Assembly (NCBI GenBank): GCA_947034895.1
Contig: OX344764.1
Span: forward strand, 10,354,001 to 10,418,000
Direction of reading: 5' to 3'
Length of the DNA stretch: 64,000 nucleotides
Source: Rhytidiadelphus loreus
Lineage: Eukaryota > Streptophyta > Bryopsida > Hypnales > Hylocomiaceae
This document shows, one piece after another, positions 50,412 to 63,562 of the stretch. The notes under the pieces were generated by a model that made no database searches, had not been told where the DNA came from, and saw only the letters and a program-made list of their open reading frames with translations. Position 1 is the stretch's first letter; the number at the start of each line of letters is the position of its first letter. A program made the position numbers and the translations under genes.

Positions 50412-53400
50412 ATGGCGACCACGGCCACTCCCACCGCCGCGACCGCCACCCCCGTCGTGCAGCTGCCCTTGGGCCAGGTATTTGACGCCTCCGACCTTCT
50501 TGGATTTAAAAAAAAAATTTATTGCAGCGATTTTCGTGCGGAATTGCGGATCTACGCATTTGAACTCACTTTAGGTGATTGAAGAATGAACCCCGTCTCA
50601 TCCTGTACCTAAAAAATCTATCAATCGCGAGAGTTTGTTGATTGTCTGAGGTTTCAGTGGAGCATGAGTCGTTTTTGCTCCATGATAGGGTTTCATGTGG
50701 TGTTGGAAATCTCAATTTTGGAGGAATTTGAGAATTTGAGGTTTTAATTCTTTCAGTTTGAGTTCATAGATTGTTGTTGATTTTGTTCTGGACGTATTGG
50801 CAGGTCTGGTAGGGTTTTAGGGATAGATTTTTTGATTTTGGATGTCGAGGCTACGGACTTGTTTGAAATTAGGTCGAGGAGCCTGATAGTGTTGGGTTAG
50901 AGACCTGTGGGAGTCACTTACAATTGCCTTTCTTCTTTGTATAAGCGCTTATTGGAGACATTTGAGGATCTTGTTATGTTCACTTAGGTTATGCAGACGA
51001 TTTGCTTGTGACTTGTATGGGATGGCCTACTGGATTGTACAAGGGTCATTCGATGCTTATTTTCGAGAATTGTAAATAAGTCATTTATCACAAATTAAAA
51101 ATGTTCTTTTCAAATTTAGCTTATTTGCTTCTGTCTACAATTAATTTCTTGAAAAATATATCAAGCTTATGGATACTTTGAAATACTTAAGGGATCCCGA
51201 ACTGGCTCTTCTACCTTATATCGTAGTTGGATTTATTGTGATTTATATTAAACTACATTGATTTTTTCGGTTAGTCTATTCCTACAGGAGATCGGATGTG
51301 ATGTCGTAGTTCGAATTGGTTCTTCTCAGGATGCAGTCATGTTGTAATTGCTTCATTGGATATGAGTAGCGTTGTGATACAAATTTTATTTTATTTGGTT
51401 AATTTTCTCCTATAGGAGGGCGATCCTAATTCCTTCGTCTCACAATGCTGTTATTGCTTCATCGCGTACTATTAGTGTTTGATTTTGCCAGCTGGGTTTC
51501 TCTAATTTCCAGCTCTGTTTAAAGAAGCTTTCAGCCTCACTTGCTCAATTCCAGTGAGCATCTGACTTCCGATTCCTTCGCTTAGGTCGTGTGATAATTA
51601 CTAGAGATCGGAGTATATAGACAGCAGTTTATATTACTGTGTGACAGCTTGGGTTGGGAATGGATCTTTGAATTTTTTGCAGGCTGATCTAGCAGACTGC
51701 ATCGAGTGGCAATCTGTGGAATGTCTGAATGAAAATGGAAACCACACCTTTGTCAATGCACTCAAGCAGGTTACTGTACACTGGACCTGCTGGCAGCTGC
51801 TGGCAACTGCATTTTTTCTGTTTGCTGTTATTGCCCTTTCGTTCTATAGTCTCAAGTCGTCGGGACTTTTTCGCTCCTGTTCTTAGATTTTACTGTAATT
51901 TGTTAGATCTGAATTTTTTTAATCTAAACAATGTTTGTTAGTTATGAGAGTAGTATATGGTTCAGATTTGAGTAAACTGTGCGACTATTAAGGGCTAATG
52001 CAATGAATGGTCTGCCCGTAGTCAGCCTTTTATGAGTGCAAGACCAGAAATGCTGAAGGGAGTTTGTGTACAGGGTTATAGGGAGGACAATGGTTTACAT
52101 TTGGAAAGTGACGCTGATGAGCAGCTACTCCTCTATGTGCCCTTCAACCAAGTGGTCAAGCTCCATTCCTTAATTATCAGAGGTCCTCCAGAAGATGGTA
52201 AATATGCAACCCTTGAAGAATATTTGTTTGGCGACAGCAATCATATTAATTGATCCGAAAAGTGCTCTATTTTCTGAACCGAAGGATATTAGACTAACAT
52301 CACTCTCATGGTACCCTCCTTTATTGAACAGCTGCCCTTTGAAGGGAAGTTGTTCATATATCATTGGTCATGAACAAATTTTATTATATGTTTTGAAAGG
52401 AAATAGTGCTAGATTTACTGCTATTTCACCATTTAGGAGGCCCTTTAGATTTTGATTGGAAGTTAGAAAGTTGATCGGTATGTGGTATTGCAGGTCCAAG
52501 AACGTTGAAACTTTTCGCCAATAGACCAAATATGGGTTTTAGGTGAGCTACGCGCTCAATACTAGGGTGCCTCCTAGTAAACTTGTCATTTGAAACCTTG
52601 TGATTGTCAGCTGCCTATTCATGTTGCATGTTTATGCTTTTTTTTATCATGTGAAGGACGTTGGGCATGGACATGTCGTGACACGTGGAGTTCTACGATG
52701 CAGTTTACTGTGTTATATATACTTATTGCAGTGTCTAGGAAATTAAAATTTATGGTGACTTACTAAACATGTTCTACTGACAGTAATGTTTCCGACTTTC
52801 CAGCGAATGACACCGTGGTTGCGTCGTTGGAGAACCTTGAGGTATCCAATATCTTGATTCTATTGCTTCAAGTCATGTTTCTTGAAATTGCATGAATATT
52901 TGATTCATCGTTTGTCTTACTGTTGGACTAATTGAAGCTCTGACATACGAATGATTCCTGATTTTTACATTTTCCAGGGGAAGCCTATACCACTCAAATA
53001 TGTGAAGTTTCAGAACGTGAGGAGGTGAGTGCCCTCCCGATCTGACATCATCCCAGTTCATGCAACGACGATCAGGAAATTTGGTTTGAATATCACGATA
53101 TCTTCATGATAGACTTGTGAGATTTGGTTTTTGGAAGCGCTGCTCGTATATACCTGACCATATTTCTTGCAGTTTGACACTGTTTGTCGAAGACAACCAA
53201 GGAGGTGGCGAAGTAACTCAACTTCAGAAACTTGCTATTATTGGTAGCACGTAAGTTCACACTTGACATTCTGTAACAAGAAGCGTGTAGGAAACAATTT
53301 CATAAACCCGGTCCTTCATATTTTGATACTTTTCTTGAGCTTCGCAATGTTCATCATCGTAGCAGGTGATCTTTGGGATGGGAAGAACTTTCTTGAACCA

Positions 53401-53568
53401 TTCTGTAAAGTGCTCTAGTATTATTTATTTTTGACAGTCTAGGATTATGTTTAATAAATTGGAATGAATTGAGGCCGTTTCTTGCTTTATTGACATCTGA
53501 TTTTCATTTGCAGGGTGGAAACCACAAATATGAAGGACTTGAAGAAGATTAGCGAAAATGAAGGCTAA
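50412..53568 (+). CDS. PITH-domain protein (thioredoxin-like 1 C-terminal domain, DUF1000), eight exons
   Basis: Exons: 50412-50477, 51683-51769, 52074-52197, 52494-52542, 52784-52841, 52978-53024, 53173-53250, 53514-53568. Every junction is GT-AG with consistent phase, giving 187 residues. After an Ala/Thr/Pro-rich N-terminus comes a complete PITH domain: [90 protein letters not shown] and [17 protein letters not shown]. It matches Arabidopsis At3g04780 closely as I recall it. The domain is named for its binding to the proteasome, which human TXNL1 does through it; the plant stand-alone protein lacks the thioredoxin domain and its role is unproven. It is probably cytosolic or nuclear. The first intron (1.2 kb) is the longest. 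Confidence 0.95.
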
Positions 53569-54869
53569 ATTACTCTTCATGTTTCTTTGTTTCTTTGGTT
53601 GCCTATCATTATGGACGGCATTGAACAATGTTTAACGGTTTTCTTTAGTGGTTTCCAAATCCATTCATACGGCAGAGGAAATCTCTTGGATCAGCAATCT
53701 TGTCATTTTTTGAAGTTCAGGTTTTATTCGTATATTACAAGATCATTAAATCTTTTCTTGCAATCTTTTGAGAGAGAGAATTCATGATGTTGCAATTGAT
53801 TTCAAATTTCACCTCGCATCGACCGCCAAATAGAGATATGCTATTACCGGTAGTCTCACCCAAGCTTCACCTTGTTTTCCCACGTTTGCCTCGTGGAGAG
53901 GAATGTTTTTGATAATTTTACCCAGGAAGGATGCCAGCATATGACCAAGGTAGTCACTCAAAAATTATCTGATTTTGGGACCAATAGGTGCATTCTTCAT
54001 TTCTTTAGTGATGTGGAAAGTCACATATTGGCCACTTTCAGCCTCCTCACTTGCATCTTTATAGGGTTAATGGAGTGCATTATGCCTTCTTAGGCTAAGT
54101 TAGTTGCACCATTTTAAACTTAAATCTCTTCTCAAATGAAGTTGTTGGAGTTTATATTGAAGAAATATTAAGGTTGAAAAATGAATATGAGGGTCATTCT
54201 TAATTTTAACTTGTTTTTCTATTCTCATCCCTTAATGATGAGTACATTTAGAATTCAATACAAGAAATTATACCATTTTAGATTGATTGCACCTATTCAA
54301 GCTAAATTCTTTAGTAAAATCAAGTATTGAATGTGTACAATATGAAATATAGAAAGTAGAAGGTATTGAAAAGATGTGAAGAATTTCTTCATCCAAATAG
54401 GAACAACTAAATACCCTTTTTCAAAAATTTACTTCAAGTTGCATTTTAGAAAATAATAATGATAATTCCTAATGATTTGTAGATGTACTACATGCTTAAT
54501 TAATTTTAAATACATTATTCATATAGATACATCATAGATTTTTCTATCTATGTAAAACATATAGAATATGTTAAAATTGTGTCCCCTTCCAAATTCAAGA
54601 TGAGTTGCATTTCAACCGATAAAGGACAATGGCCTTTTTTTCACCAAAAAACACTCAAAACTACCATTTCTATTGCAAAGACGTAGAAATATTTCGAATA
54701 TTAATTTTTTGCACATCTAACTTTAGGATCTTATATCTAACTAGTATGAGAATTTGCGGAATAAATTTCAGAAATTTTGATCCCACAAATTGCAAGACAT
54801 TTGCGTTTAAAGTAAAGAAAACTATTTTTTGGGCACATTGTGGACTAGATTTTTTGACTTTGGCTTTGA
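53569..54869. other. 3' flank of the PITH gene and AT-rich spacer
   Basis: 53569 to about 53,830 is probably the 3' UTR. The remainder is AT-rich with no supported gene; the open frames at 53872-54093 and 54629-54928 have no recognisable motifs. Confidence 0.5.
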
Positions 54870-55355
54870 CTCTCGGGGGTGCACTTAGTTCTACTACAAT
54901 AAATCACGTGCGAACAAGTGGTTTCTAATAAACTATAATTTCAATCTAAAATTTTGACCATTGTTTAATAATGACTATAGATTTCTATTGCCAAAATTTC
55001 CATCTCAAATCAAATATGAAATGATTTCTAGAAGAGGTTGAAAATGAACTAAAATGGCATGTTTTTCAACTCAAATAATTATAGAGAACACATTTAGATG
55101 ACCATTGAATCAATATTCAACTCAAAATGAGCTTTCAAAAGAGAGTTATTTTTTAAGAATTTTTTGTTCATTTTTTAGACAATTTTTTCTTATATAATAT
55201 AGGGGTGTAAAAGTTATTTTTCAATTCTATAGTGTATCTTTTTACTTCAAAAATTTGTAACTAATTATTATTAACAAATAAAAATATCAATAATTCAAAA
55301 CATAAACTTTCAAAGTAGAAAAATCTATTCATATTTTTCTTATTTTGTTTTAACC
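54870..55355 (-). mobile_element. Diverged partial copy of the element at 58710
   Basis: Reverse-complement homology to 58790-59270 extends for about 480 bp, including TCTAAAATTTTGA, GAACTAAAATGGCATGTT, CTTATATAATATAG, TAATTCAAAACATAAACTT and AAATCTAT. The left terminus is eroded (CTCTCGGGGGTGCAC against GGGGAGGACACTCTCAC), and the other terminus is missing or unrecognisable after about 55355. It is therefore an old or truncated insertion in opposite orientation. Confidence 0.65.
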
Positions 55356-55494
55356 ATGGGAAAAGATTTTCTATAGTTTAACTCTAAACTTTGCACTACA
55401 AAACAAAGTAAAGACTTTTTAACTTAACTTAAATTTTTTGCACTACAAAACTTTCGACCCCCTATATACTTTTTGAATTTTAACCATGGGAAAA
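55348..55494 (+). repeat. Short direct repeats
   Basis: TTTTAACCATGGGAAAA occurs at 55348-55364 and again at 55478-55494, 130 bp apart. TTTGCACTACAAAAC is likewise repeated between them. They may mark the boundary of a small insertion or duplication. Confidence 0.6.
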
Positions 55495-58400
55495 TTTTTC
55501 TTTTTTAAATTGTTAAAATTGCATTCACAAATGAATCCTACAAGTTATTTTTTCAAAACGATTGTTAAATTGCCTGAAAAACAAAATTGTCCATAATTTT
55601 CCCATTACTTATCGAAATGAAATGAATAAAAGCTTTCAATGTAGGAAAAAAAAAATCTCTAACAAAATTTTAATTTAATTTAATTTAATTTTAAAAAAAA
55701 ATTATTAAATATTTTTTTTTTGTTGCCATGTTTATCTTATTTTGAGCTTATTTGGGCATAACTTTTGTTTCCAGGCACCAATTGAAAAAAAATCATATAC
55801 TCCATGAAGATAATCATTTTTTCTATCTTCAAAAAAAGTTTTAAGAAATCATAAAAAAAATCAAGACCATAGGTATGTGCCTAAAATCCAATTTGTCTTC
55901 CAAAGGGATAATGGTGCTTTTGAGGTTAAACATCATAAGAGACCCATCTTCATTACCATCTTCATTATTTATGGCTAAAATTAACTTCTACAAGGTTTGA
56001 AGATATAATGATAATTTAATGAAATTCATTTGAGACTAGTATAAATTGCATGTGAAACTATCATGTATTATTTATTATCAACTTTAATTCGATGATCTTT
56101 ACAAATGGAAAAAATGTAGCAAAGATTTATAGGGTAATAATATATTCTAAAAAATTATAAAATATACTTATTGTACCTTAGTCTTTCATTATTCCTTTTA
56201 AGATCCAAATCTTATATTTAATTTTTATATATTTTTGCTTGCATGCTATGAATATATTTTTAATCTTAGTTTCATCAAATTAGTTATAAAAGATTTATTT
56301 ATTTTTTCAATGATTTTAGCACTTATTGAATGAACCATCAAATATTTAGACAAAACATTACTCTAAAAGGAATTTTTCATTATCCAAATTAAAGAATTCC
56401 AGACTTTATGGGGTTTTTAGAAGTCTTATAAGTGCCCTAAATTATTCCCCAAATTGTATTTCTAATGTGTAAAAGCATTTATTGGAAGAGGACTAGTATG
56501 ATGTAAAGGCTATTTCTTAGAAAATCTAGGAGAATATTTTGAAATCAAAGCTAAAGCCTTAAGTAAATAATGAAGTCCTTTTTTGGTGTAAATCTTGACA
56601 AATAGAATAGAAATTCTTATAATCAATATTTTTTGCAAAAAGTACAATTGAAGAAAGAATAAAATATCCACTCTTTTCCAAAGACTTTTTTTTAAGGTTA
56701 CAGTAGCTGATCCATTTCTGATCACCTCCCTATTTTGGCAATGTAGGATGCTCTATTTCTATGTAGGTAGAGATGAATAGTGATAAGTAATGGTGTACTT
56801 TTTGTTGCAATTGTGTTGCATTATGATTGGCTACAAGTCTCTCGATATTGCAACTAGCCTTTCATCAATTTTGTTTCTAGCCCTTGGTAAAAAATAAGAA
56901 GATCTATATGACTAATATAGGTCAAACAAAATATCCAGCTAGAAAATTTATAGTTGTTACGTTTTGAGAAAAAAAAATTTGAAAAATTATGGAATCCTTC
57001 CAAACTCTATTTTTGTATATTGGAAAATTTCTCCACTTAAGAAACCCATACTCAATTGCTTAAGTAATTGAAAATGGGTCAACTACCTTAGAACATTTTA
57101 AACCTAACCACTCATTTCAAATTGCAAGCATTTCAATTTTAGTATACATGTACATTGTATTATACCATGTCAATACTAGGTATGTTAAATTTATGCTTAG
57201 TAAGATTTTTCTAGCTACAATCAAGTTGTGACTGATTGATAAACTATAATAATAAGACACACTTGGTGTGTAAAGATGGAAGACAAGATGGTAAGGTTCT
57301 CACCAAATATAGATGTGAAATTATGTATGTCAATTTTATAGTGTATAGGGATAACAATTTTTGTAATTAATGAAAATTTCACAATTAATGTAGGATAAAT
57401 ATGGCCAAATTTAGATTCAATGGTTCATTCTTGAACCTTAGAAGGACTGGAGCACATTTCTAGCATAAATTGTCAAAATTGCTACTTTTTGGATTACCAA
57501 GAAAAAAATGATTTTTTTTTACTTCAATTGTACAAATTTGTATTAGACTATCATGTAAACATGAGAAATTTTTTTAGTAAAATTTGACCTTAAGGATTGA
57601 AAGATTATAGCATTTGAAGCAAGAAGAAAAATGTTTTATCTAATCCTACCCAATAGGATCAACGAACTTTAATTCCTCCTAGATTGAGATTTTTGCACTA
57701 TGCATGTTTGTTTTTTTAAGTTGCTTCCTATACCATATGAGTTATGTACTTGTCAAATTTCAAAGGTAGAGGAGGAATTTTGCACATGTTGCCTAAAATT
57801 GCCTAACTTTCCTCCAAAGTTTTGGATAGCATTTGGCCCTTGATTGGAAAAAATAAATTATATTCCTATCTAGTTGATACACACCTACACTTTGTATCAA
57901 GATTTCAAAAGATGCATTCAAGATTGACTTTGTATGTACCTACCTGAATTTTCAATTGGGTGTTCAATGATCACTTGGTCCTTAATTTAGAAATTAATAT
58001 GGTAGGATATCCTCCATGCACTAATCACATTGATTCAAGATGTTGATGGTGTTTTCCACCTTGTAGAAGAATATAGATATTGATTATTTATAACAAAGTG
58101 ATCATTCAAATTTGGAAAATTTGAACAATGTTTGGAATCAAGGTACCCAAGATATTCATGAGTGGTCTAGAAATACAAAACAAGCCACCAAGAAATAGGA
58201 ATACATTTTCATATTTATTTGCCGCCATAAAAAGTTAGAGTTTTTCACTATAGTTGCTTTCAAAGTCTTAACCCCATAATGTTGTTGCAAACACTAAGTA
58301 ATTGATGGACAACAAAGAATCTTTTTATATAAGATAGAAGTGTAGATTGGTTCATCCTTGGAATTTTTTGTGAAAAGGGTAAGTCTTGCATAATAGTTTG

Positions 58401-58709
58401 GCCTCCAATGAGTGCTTTTGGCTTTTTTAAACCCCTATATGGTAGAGACTGAATAGTGGTCCAAAGAGGCTTGGAGGACCGTTCTAGAAGAAATGGAATA
58501 ACTTCAACTGTAGTTGGTTACTCAAAAAGTCACCTTTGAAATTTACAACCAACTTCGAGAAGAGTAGAGATTTGCAATTTTTGTAAAAATCCACTATTCT
58601 GATATGATAATTATAAAGTTTGATGGTCAAAGTCTTCCGAGAATATTGTCTCTTTTTCAACATGATGAATCTTCCAAAATTAGCTAAAGACACATCACAA
58701 ATTACATGC
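55495..58709. other. Extremely AT-rich spacer
   Basis: No gene or RNA supported on either strand. There is an (AATTT)n microsatellite at about 55664-55690 and many A- and T-runs. The few frames over 60 codons are composition artefacts. Confidence 0.6.
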
Positions 58710-59290
58710 CCGGGGAGGACACTCCCTATGTTTTAGCAACCTACGTGCGGCGGAAAAAGTAAAACAAGTAATACACCTTAAAATTTAATTTCTTTTTCAA
58801 AAAAAAATTATGGATAGATTTTACTACTTTAGAAGTTTATGTTTTGAATTATTGGTATTTTTTTGTGCTAATAGTAATTAGTTATAAATTTTTGAAGAAA
58901 AAAGATACACTGTAAAGCTGAAAATAACTTTCACACCTCTATATTATATAAGAAAAAAAATTTGAAAAATGAAAAAAAAATTATATAGAATAGCTTTCTA
59001 TTGAAAGTTTATTTTGGTTGAATATTGATGCAATAGTCATCTTCATGTGAGCTCTATAAATATTTTAGTTGGAGAACATGCCATTTTAGTTCATTTTTCA
59101 ACCCTTTCTAGACAATATATCTTATGTTATTTGGAATTGAATTTTTTGTCAATAGAAACCTTTAGTCATTGTTAAACAAAGCTCAAAATTTTAGAATGAA
59201 ATTATATTTTATTCAAGGTGAATTACATGTATTACTTTTTCCACCGCCACACGTGGGTACCCCAAATGTAGTGAGAGTGTCCTCCCCTAG
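58710..59290. mobile_element. Mutator-like miniature element with 9-bp target duplication
   Basis: A 581-bp element flanked by ATTACATGC at 58701-58709 and again at 59291-59299, a perfect 9-bp duplication as made by Mutator-like transposases. Terminal repeats: the left end reads CCGGGGAGGACACTCCCTA, and the right end is the inverse complement of CTAGGGGAGGACACTCTCAC. Similarity continues inward through ACGTG, GGCGG-GAAAAAGTAA and GTAAT. The AT-rich interior has no coding frame. A diverged relative lies inverted at 54870. Confidence 0.85.
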
Positions 59291-59299
59291 ATTACATGC

Positions 59300-61678
59300 A
59301 CACCACATTCGAGCAAGGTGTACAATGTAAAGGCAAGAATCTAGGAGGGAAATGGAAAAAAGTGTAAAATCCCAACTTTTGTGCATGCCAAAAGTGGCAC
59401 AATTCAAGGCTCAATTTGCTTGTGCCTTTGGTACATGAAAAAATGGCCTAGTTCTTGCTAGTTTATCTTGCATTGGAATAGCCACCTGTTGGTGCGCTTT
59501 TGAAGACCAAGTGCTAAAGACCTTTGTCAAGACTTGAACGACTAGTCTCGAGCACAGGACACCTAAACATTTTCACCGTTATAGACAATTAAATGTGCAA
59601 ATTGCTTTGCAAACATGAATTACTGAGACACCTTGAAATTCACCTACAATTGTATTTTTTTTTAAATTGTGCACAAAATGTTTGTGGTGCATGTTCCTTA
59701 CAAAAAATTGCCCTTCACTACCAAGTGAAAATTGAATGAATTCAAAATAGGAACTAGAATAGCATGTAGGATAGTTGTAGCCAAACTATGAATCCTTTGT
59801 TACAAGGTCCTCTCCAAAAACAAGCGCTACTTGATTCCTGAAGCATGTGCTTTGAAGACTACTCACTACTTTCTACCAAACAATGGTGACTTGTAGTATT
59901 GCACTGCGTAAGCTACAATTGACAATTTTACTCTTGTGGAGATGAACATTTCCCTAGGAAGATGCTACAATCACTATCACTTGAGCAACAATGCACATGA
60001 AGGTCACCTTGGGGCTTGGACACTATTGACATCCAATCTCCGTCACTGTCATGACCCTTGTCACAACCTTTGATGGATGAATGCATTGATAGATGAAAGA
60101 TTTACAATGATTGTGTCATGACTTTCATGTCATGATCTTTTATGGATGAATGCATTGATGGATGAACTAATCCATGATGAATTGTACACTAGTGGATAAG
60201 CAGAAATTGCTTAGTGATAGATATCTCTTAATGGCGGATTTATGCAATGGAGTTAGACAACTCCACTTGAATAACTAGTGCATTGGACTTAACACATGTG
60301 TGTTGGAACTTGGAGTTAGATAACTCCAAGTAGAAGATCAAAATTTGGATACAAAGACTTAATACATGTGTGTTGGAGTTTGGAGTTAGATAACTCCAAA
60401 TAGAAGATCAAGATTTGGATACAAGATGAATTAGATAAGATATGATTAGAGAAGTATAAATAGGACTTTTACTTTAGTGGATGGTTCTAGATAGAACGAA
60501 GGATAGAAAGTTGAAGTTAGAAAAAAAATTCCTAATTTATCTTAAGAACTAATAGTCTTATTAATAGTCAGTTTCTATTATATAAGACGGAGCTTGGGGT
60601 GAGGAGGCTATTTTTGAACATGGTTGGGTGGTTTGAGCTCCTTCTAAAGCATTCTTGTTAATAAAAGTGTTGATAAGTATATTTTGTGTTTGTAATTGGA
60701 GTTCATCGTAAAAGGTCTGTAACAGTCGCTTCGTCAAACTGTGCACTATTTGAGTGGTTCTAGGCATGGGGCAACTACTTTGGGTCCTAGGAGACTGCTT
60801 CAAATCTATAGTCATCAACCAATTTGTTAGGGCCACACAAGCATTAGTTACATTCCTGCTAAAGTACCACACTTTATGCAACTATGTACAAAGAAATAGC
60901 AAGATTTGCAATACATAAACACAAATCCGCATGCCTAACAATAATTGTTCTGCTTCCATCCACACTCCACACTTTATGCATTGTTTGGCCAAAGTACTAT
61001 GAGATTCTGGAAGGTGAACAATCCTTGAGTTCCTTCCAACACAATGAATAGTTGGGACTCAGAGTCCTTGATTTTCAAAATTGGGACTCAATCAATGCTT
61101 GCACAATCCTACAGTAAAACTATTTCTATTGGCCTAATTTCCCTTACCTATCCAACATATATTTTATATACAATACACACATATTCTACAAGCTCAAATC
61201 TAAAATAAAGAAAAACACTTTGTGCCACTATTTGTGACTATAGTATAGGCAATTGTAGTCTCTTTACATTTGATCTACCACATCAACTCCCCTCATGCCT
61301 TGCAATTACTCAAGTTGTTGTGGGGTAGTTTCAATGTCTTCATGCACTCCATTCAGCTAATGTTAGCAAGTTATGGATCCTACTACCACAGGGTCGGCAC
61401 TTGTATTGACCAAACTATACTAATGCTGCCATCTAATAGTCCTCATGAATGAGCCAAAGCATGGTGGACCAAGGGTATTCACCTCTTTTCAAGCCACACA
61501 ATAGGGACAAAACTCCAACTTGAGGACTTTTCAAAGTTCTGGTAGCATAGGTACCAAGATCCAACAACTTGTCAAACAAAGATGGTGATGTGAACAAATT
61601 GATAATGACAATTATGTGCTTCTGATACTCCAACTTCTTAATGAGATCTAGCACCACATGCTCACTCTAACCTACATG
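59300..61678. other. Spacer between the MULE-type and CACTA elements
   Basis: No supported gene. Besides the palindrome/TATA segment there are repeated words around 60060-60170 (TGGATGAATGCATTGAT(A/G)GATGAA twice, 70 bp apart, and CATGA-rich runs). The 106-codon minus-strand frame at 60561-60881 has no recognisable domain. Confidence 0.5.
60249..60464 (+). promoter_or_regulatory. Three palindromes upstream of a TATA box (LTR- or promoter-like)
   Basis: GGAGTTAGACAACTCC (60249-60264) and two larger palindromes with 10-bp perfect arms, CTTGGAGTTA/TAACTCCAAG (60309-60330) and TTTGGAGTTA/TAACTCCAAA (60379-60400), precede TATAAATAGG at 60455-60464. The last two lie in a 70-bp direct repeat (60287-60356, 60357-60425) that also contains ACACATGTGTGTTGG. 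Repeated palindromic sites before a TATA box resemble a retrotransposon U3 region or a promoter. No gene follows, so a solo or decayed LTR is likely. Confidence 0.5.
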
Positions 61679-62315
61679 CACTACAACAAAAGCAGTGTTT
61701 TATAATTGCAAAATATGACTGCAGTGAATCATAAAATCAAAAAATATGACTCACGCTGAAATCATTGTAGATGACTCGGAACATGACTGGGTCCAGTCAT
61801 TACCGACGAGTCGCTTTGGACATCAGTCATATTTTGAGTCATATGGGTTGGGGGTATAATTAGCCATAATTAGCCTTTTTTTTTTGCCAATGTGGTGTAT
61901 ATGTTGCCCATCTTTGGAGGCTTGACTTTTTTTTGAGCTACCTGGGCAAAGAAAAAAAATCCTACGTGGCATATGACTCCGTTTAGTCATATTTTTGGCT
62001 AACGTGGAATATAACTGCGATAAGTCATATTTTAGAAAATGTGGAATATGACTACAATGAGTCATGTGAATTGTGGAATATCACTTTTCTGAGTCATATT
62101 TTCTACTATGTGGAAAATAACTCTCATTAGTCATATTTTGGATGATGTAGAATATGAATATGACTCTTGTGAATCATATTCTTTACTAATGTGAAATATG
62201 ACTCTTGTGAATCATATTCTTTACTAATGTGAAATATGACTCTTGTGAGTCATATTTTTGATTACATGATAATTAATGTAGATGTCATTAGTAATTTTAT
62301 GAATGCCATATTTAA

Positions 62316-62516
62316 CTACTTCTGGACTATTCAATGAATTTTGGACAAAACATTCAGAGATCTCCGAATAATAACGTAAGGGGATCCCACAATGTTTGTA
62401 TAGATCTCATGATGTTTGTCTACATCTCCAGATGTTTTGCATTATCTCATGATGACCAATTTTTTTTTCTCCCGATGACCATTATTAATTTTGGACTTTC
62501 CAAAGTCCAGAAGTAG
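62316..62516. mobile_element. Small TTAA-flanked inverted-repeat element nested in CACTA copy 2
   Basis: CTACTTCTGGACT and AGTCCAGAAGTAG are perfect inverted ends of a 201-bp segment. TTAA stands on each side (62312-62315, 62517-62520); counting it, ATTTAACTACTTCTGGACT is a 19-bp perfect inverted repeat. It interrupts the subterminal ATATGACT repeats and is absent from copy 1. It resumes a CACTA unit (ATGTGGCATATGACT) at its right. Confidence 0.7.
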
Positions 62517-63059
62517 TTAAATGTGGCATATGACTAATTGTAGTCATATTTTGGGATGTGTAAGGTTACATTTTGACACACATAAGTATGAGCATTATAT
62601 GACTATAACTAATTATATTTTAGCCAATATATTTTGTGAAATGTAACTCAAGCAAGTGATATTTTGGATAATTGAGAGTCATGTTTTTAAAATTTGTGTG
62701 TAGTTTGTGATTGGGGTGATTGAGGTCCAAAATAGATTTAATTACAAGCTACAATTACATTTTTCATGCATTTTAAATGGACATGAGACATTGCAATTAT
62801 ATGTCATACATGAGACAATCATATTAGAGAGGGAGAATGCAAGAAGGAATGCAACTCTTTTCATTGACATTTATTAGCCAACAATACAAAACATATATAT
62901 CACAATGAATCACTCACAAAACTCAATAGGGCCTATATTCCTTACAATAATGTGAAGATGGCTCTATTGGGTTGCAAGTAGCCTCCAACAACTTTGTTTC
63001 AACTTTTGGTGCCTGCATATACAATTAAAGAAATGAGAGGTTAATTTTTAGTGAATGAA

Positions 63060-63560
63060 CAACAATGCTCAACCTTTTAAGGTTTACAACAATACAAAAT
63101 ATGTAGCACAAGTTTAGAGTAGGAAGAATAAAAATGGTGATAAAGGAAAGAAGAAGAAAAAAGTGGCAAGTGCTAAATGATAACAACAAACAAGAGTTAA
63201 TATGCAACAAGAAAAAAAATAACAACTAAGAGGCAATAAGAAACAAGTGTTAAGAGGCAACAAAAAGAAACAAGAAGTAAGAACTAAAAAGCAAGAAGAA
63301 AAAACAAAAAGCAAGAACTAAGAAGAAGAAAGAGTTAAAATACAAGAAGAAGAAACAAGATTTATAAACTAAGAAGCAACAAGAAGTAAGAGCTAAGATG
63401 CAACAAGAACTAAAATGCAACAAAAACCAACAACTAAGAAGCAAAAGACAACAAGTAACAACAAGTTAGAGCTAAGAGACAACAAGAAGCAACAACTAAG
63501 AAGTAACAAGTAAGAGCTAAAAGATAACAAAAGGCAAGGAAGAAGAGCTAAGAGAAGTGG
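63060..63560. repeat. Strand-asymmetric AAGAAGCAA-rich core of CACTA copy 2
   Basis: Plus strand rich in A and G and poor in T, with irregular units AACAAGAAGCAACAACTAAG and AAGAGCTAAGA. It is homologous to 43444-44030 in copy 1. Apparent minus-strand frames rich in Leu/Phe/Ser/Cys are composition artefacts. Confidence 0.7.
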
Positions 63561-63562
63561 TG

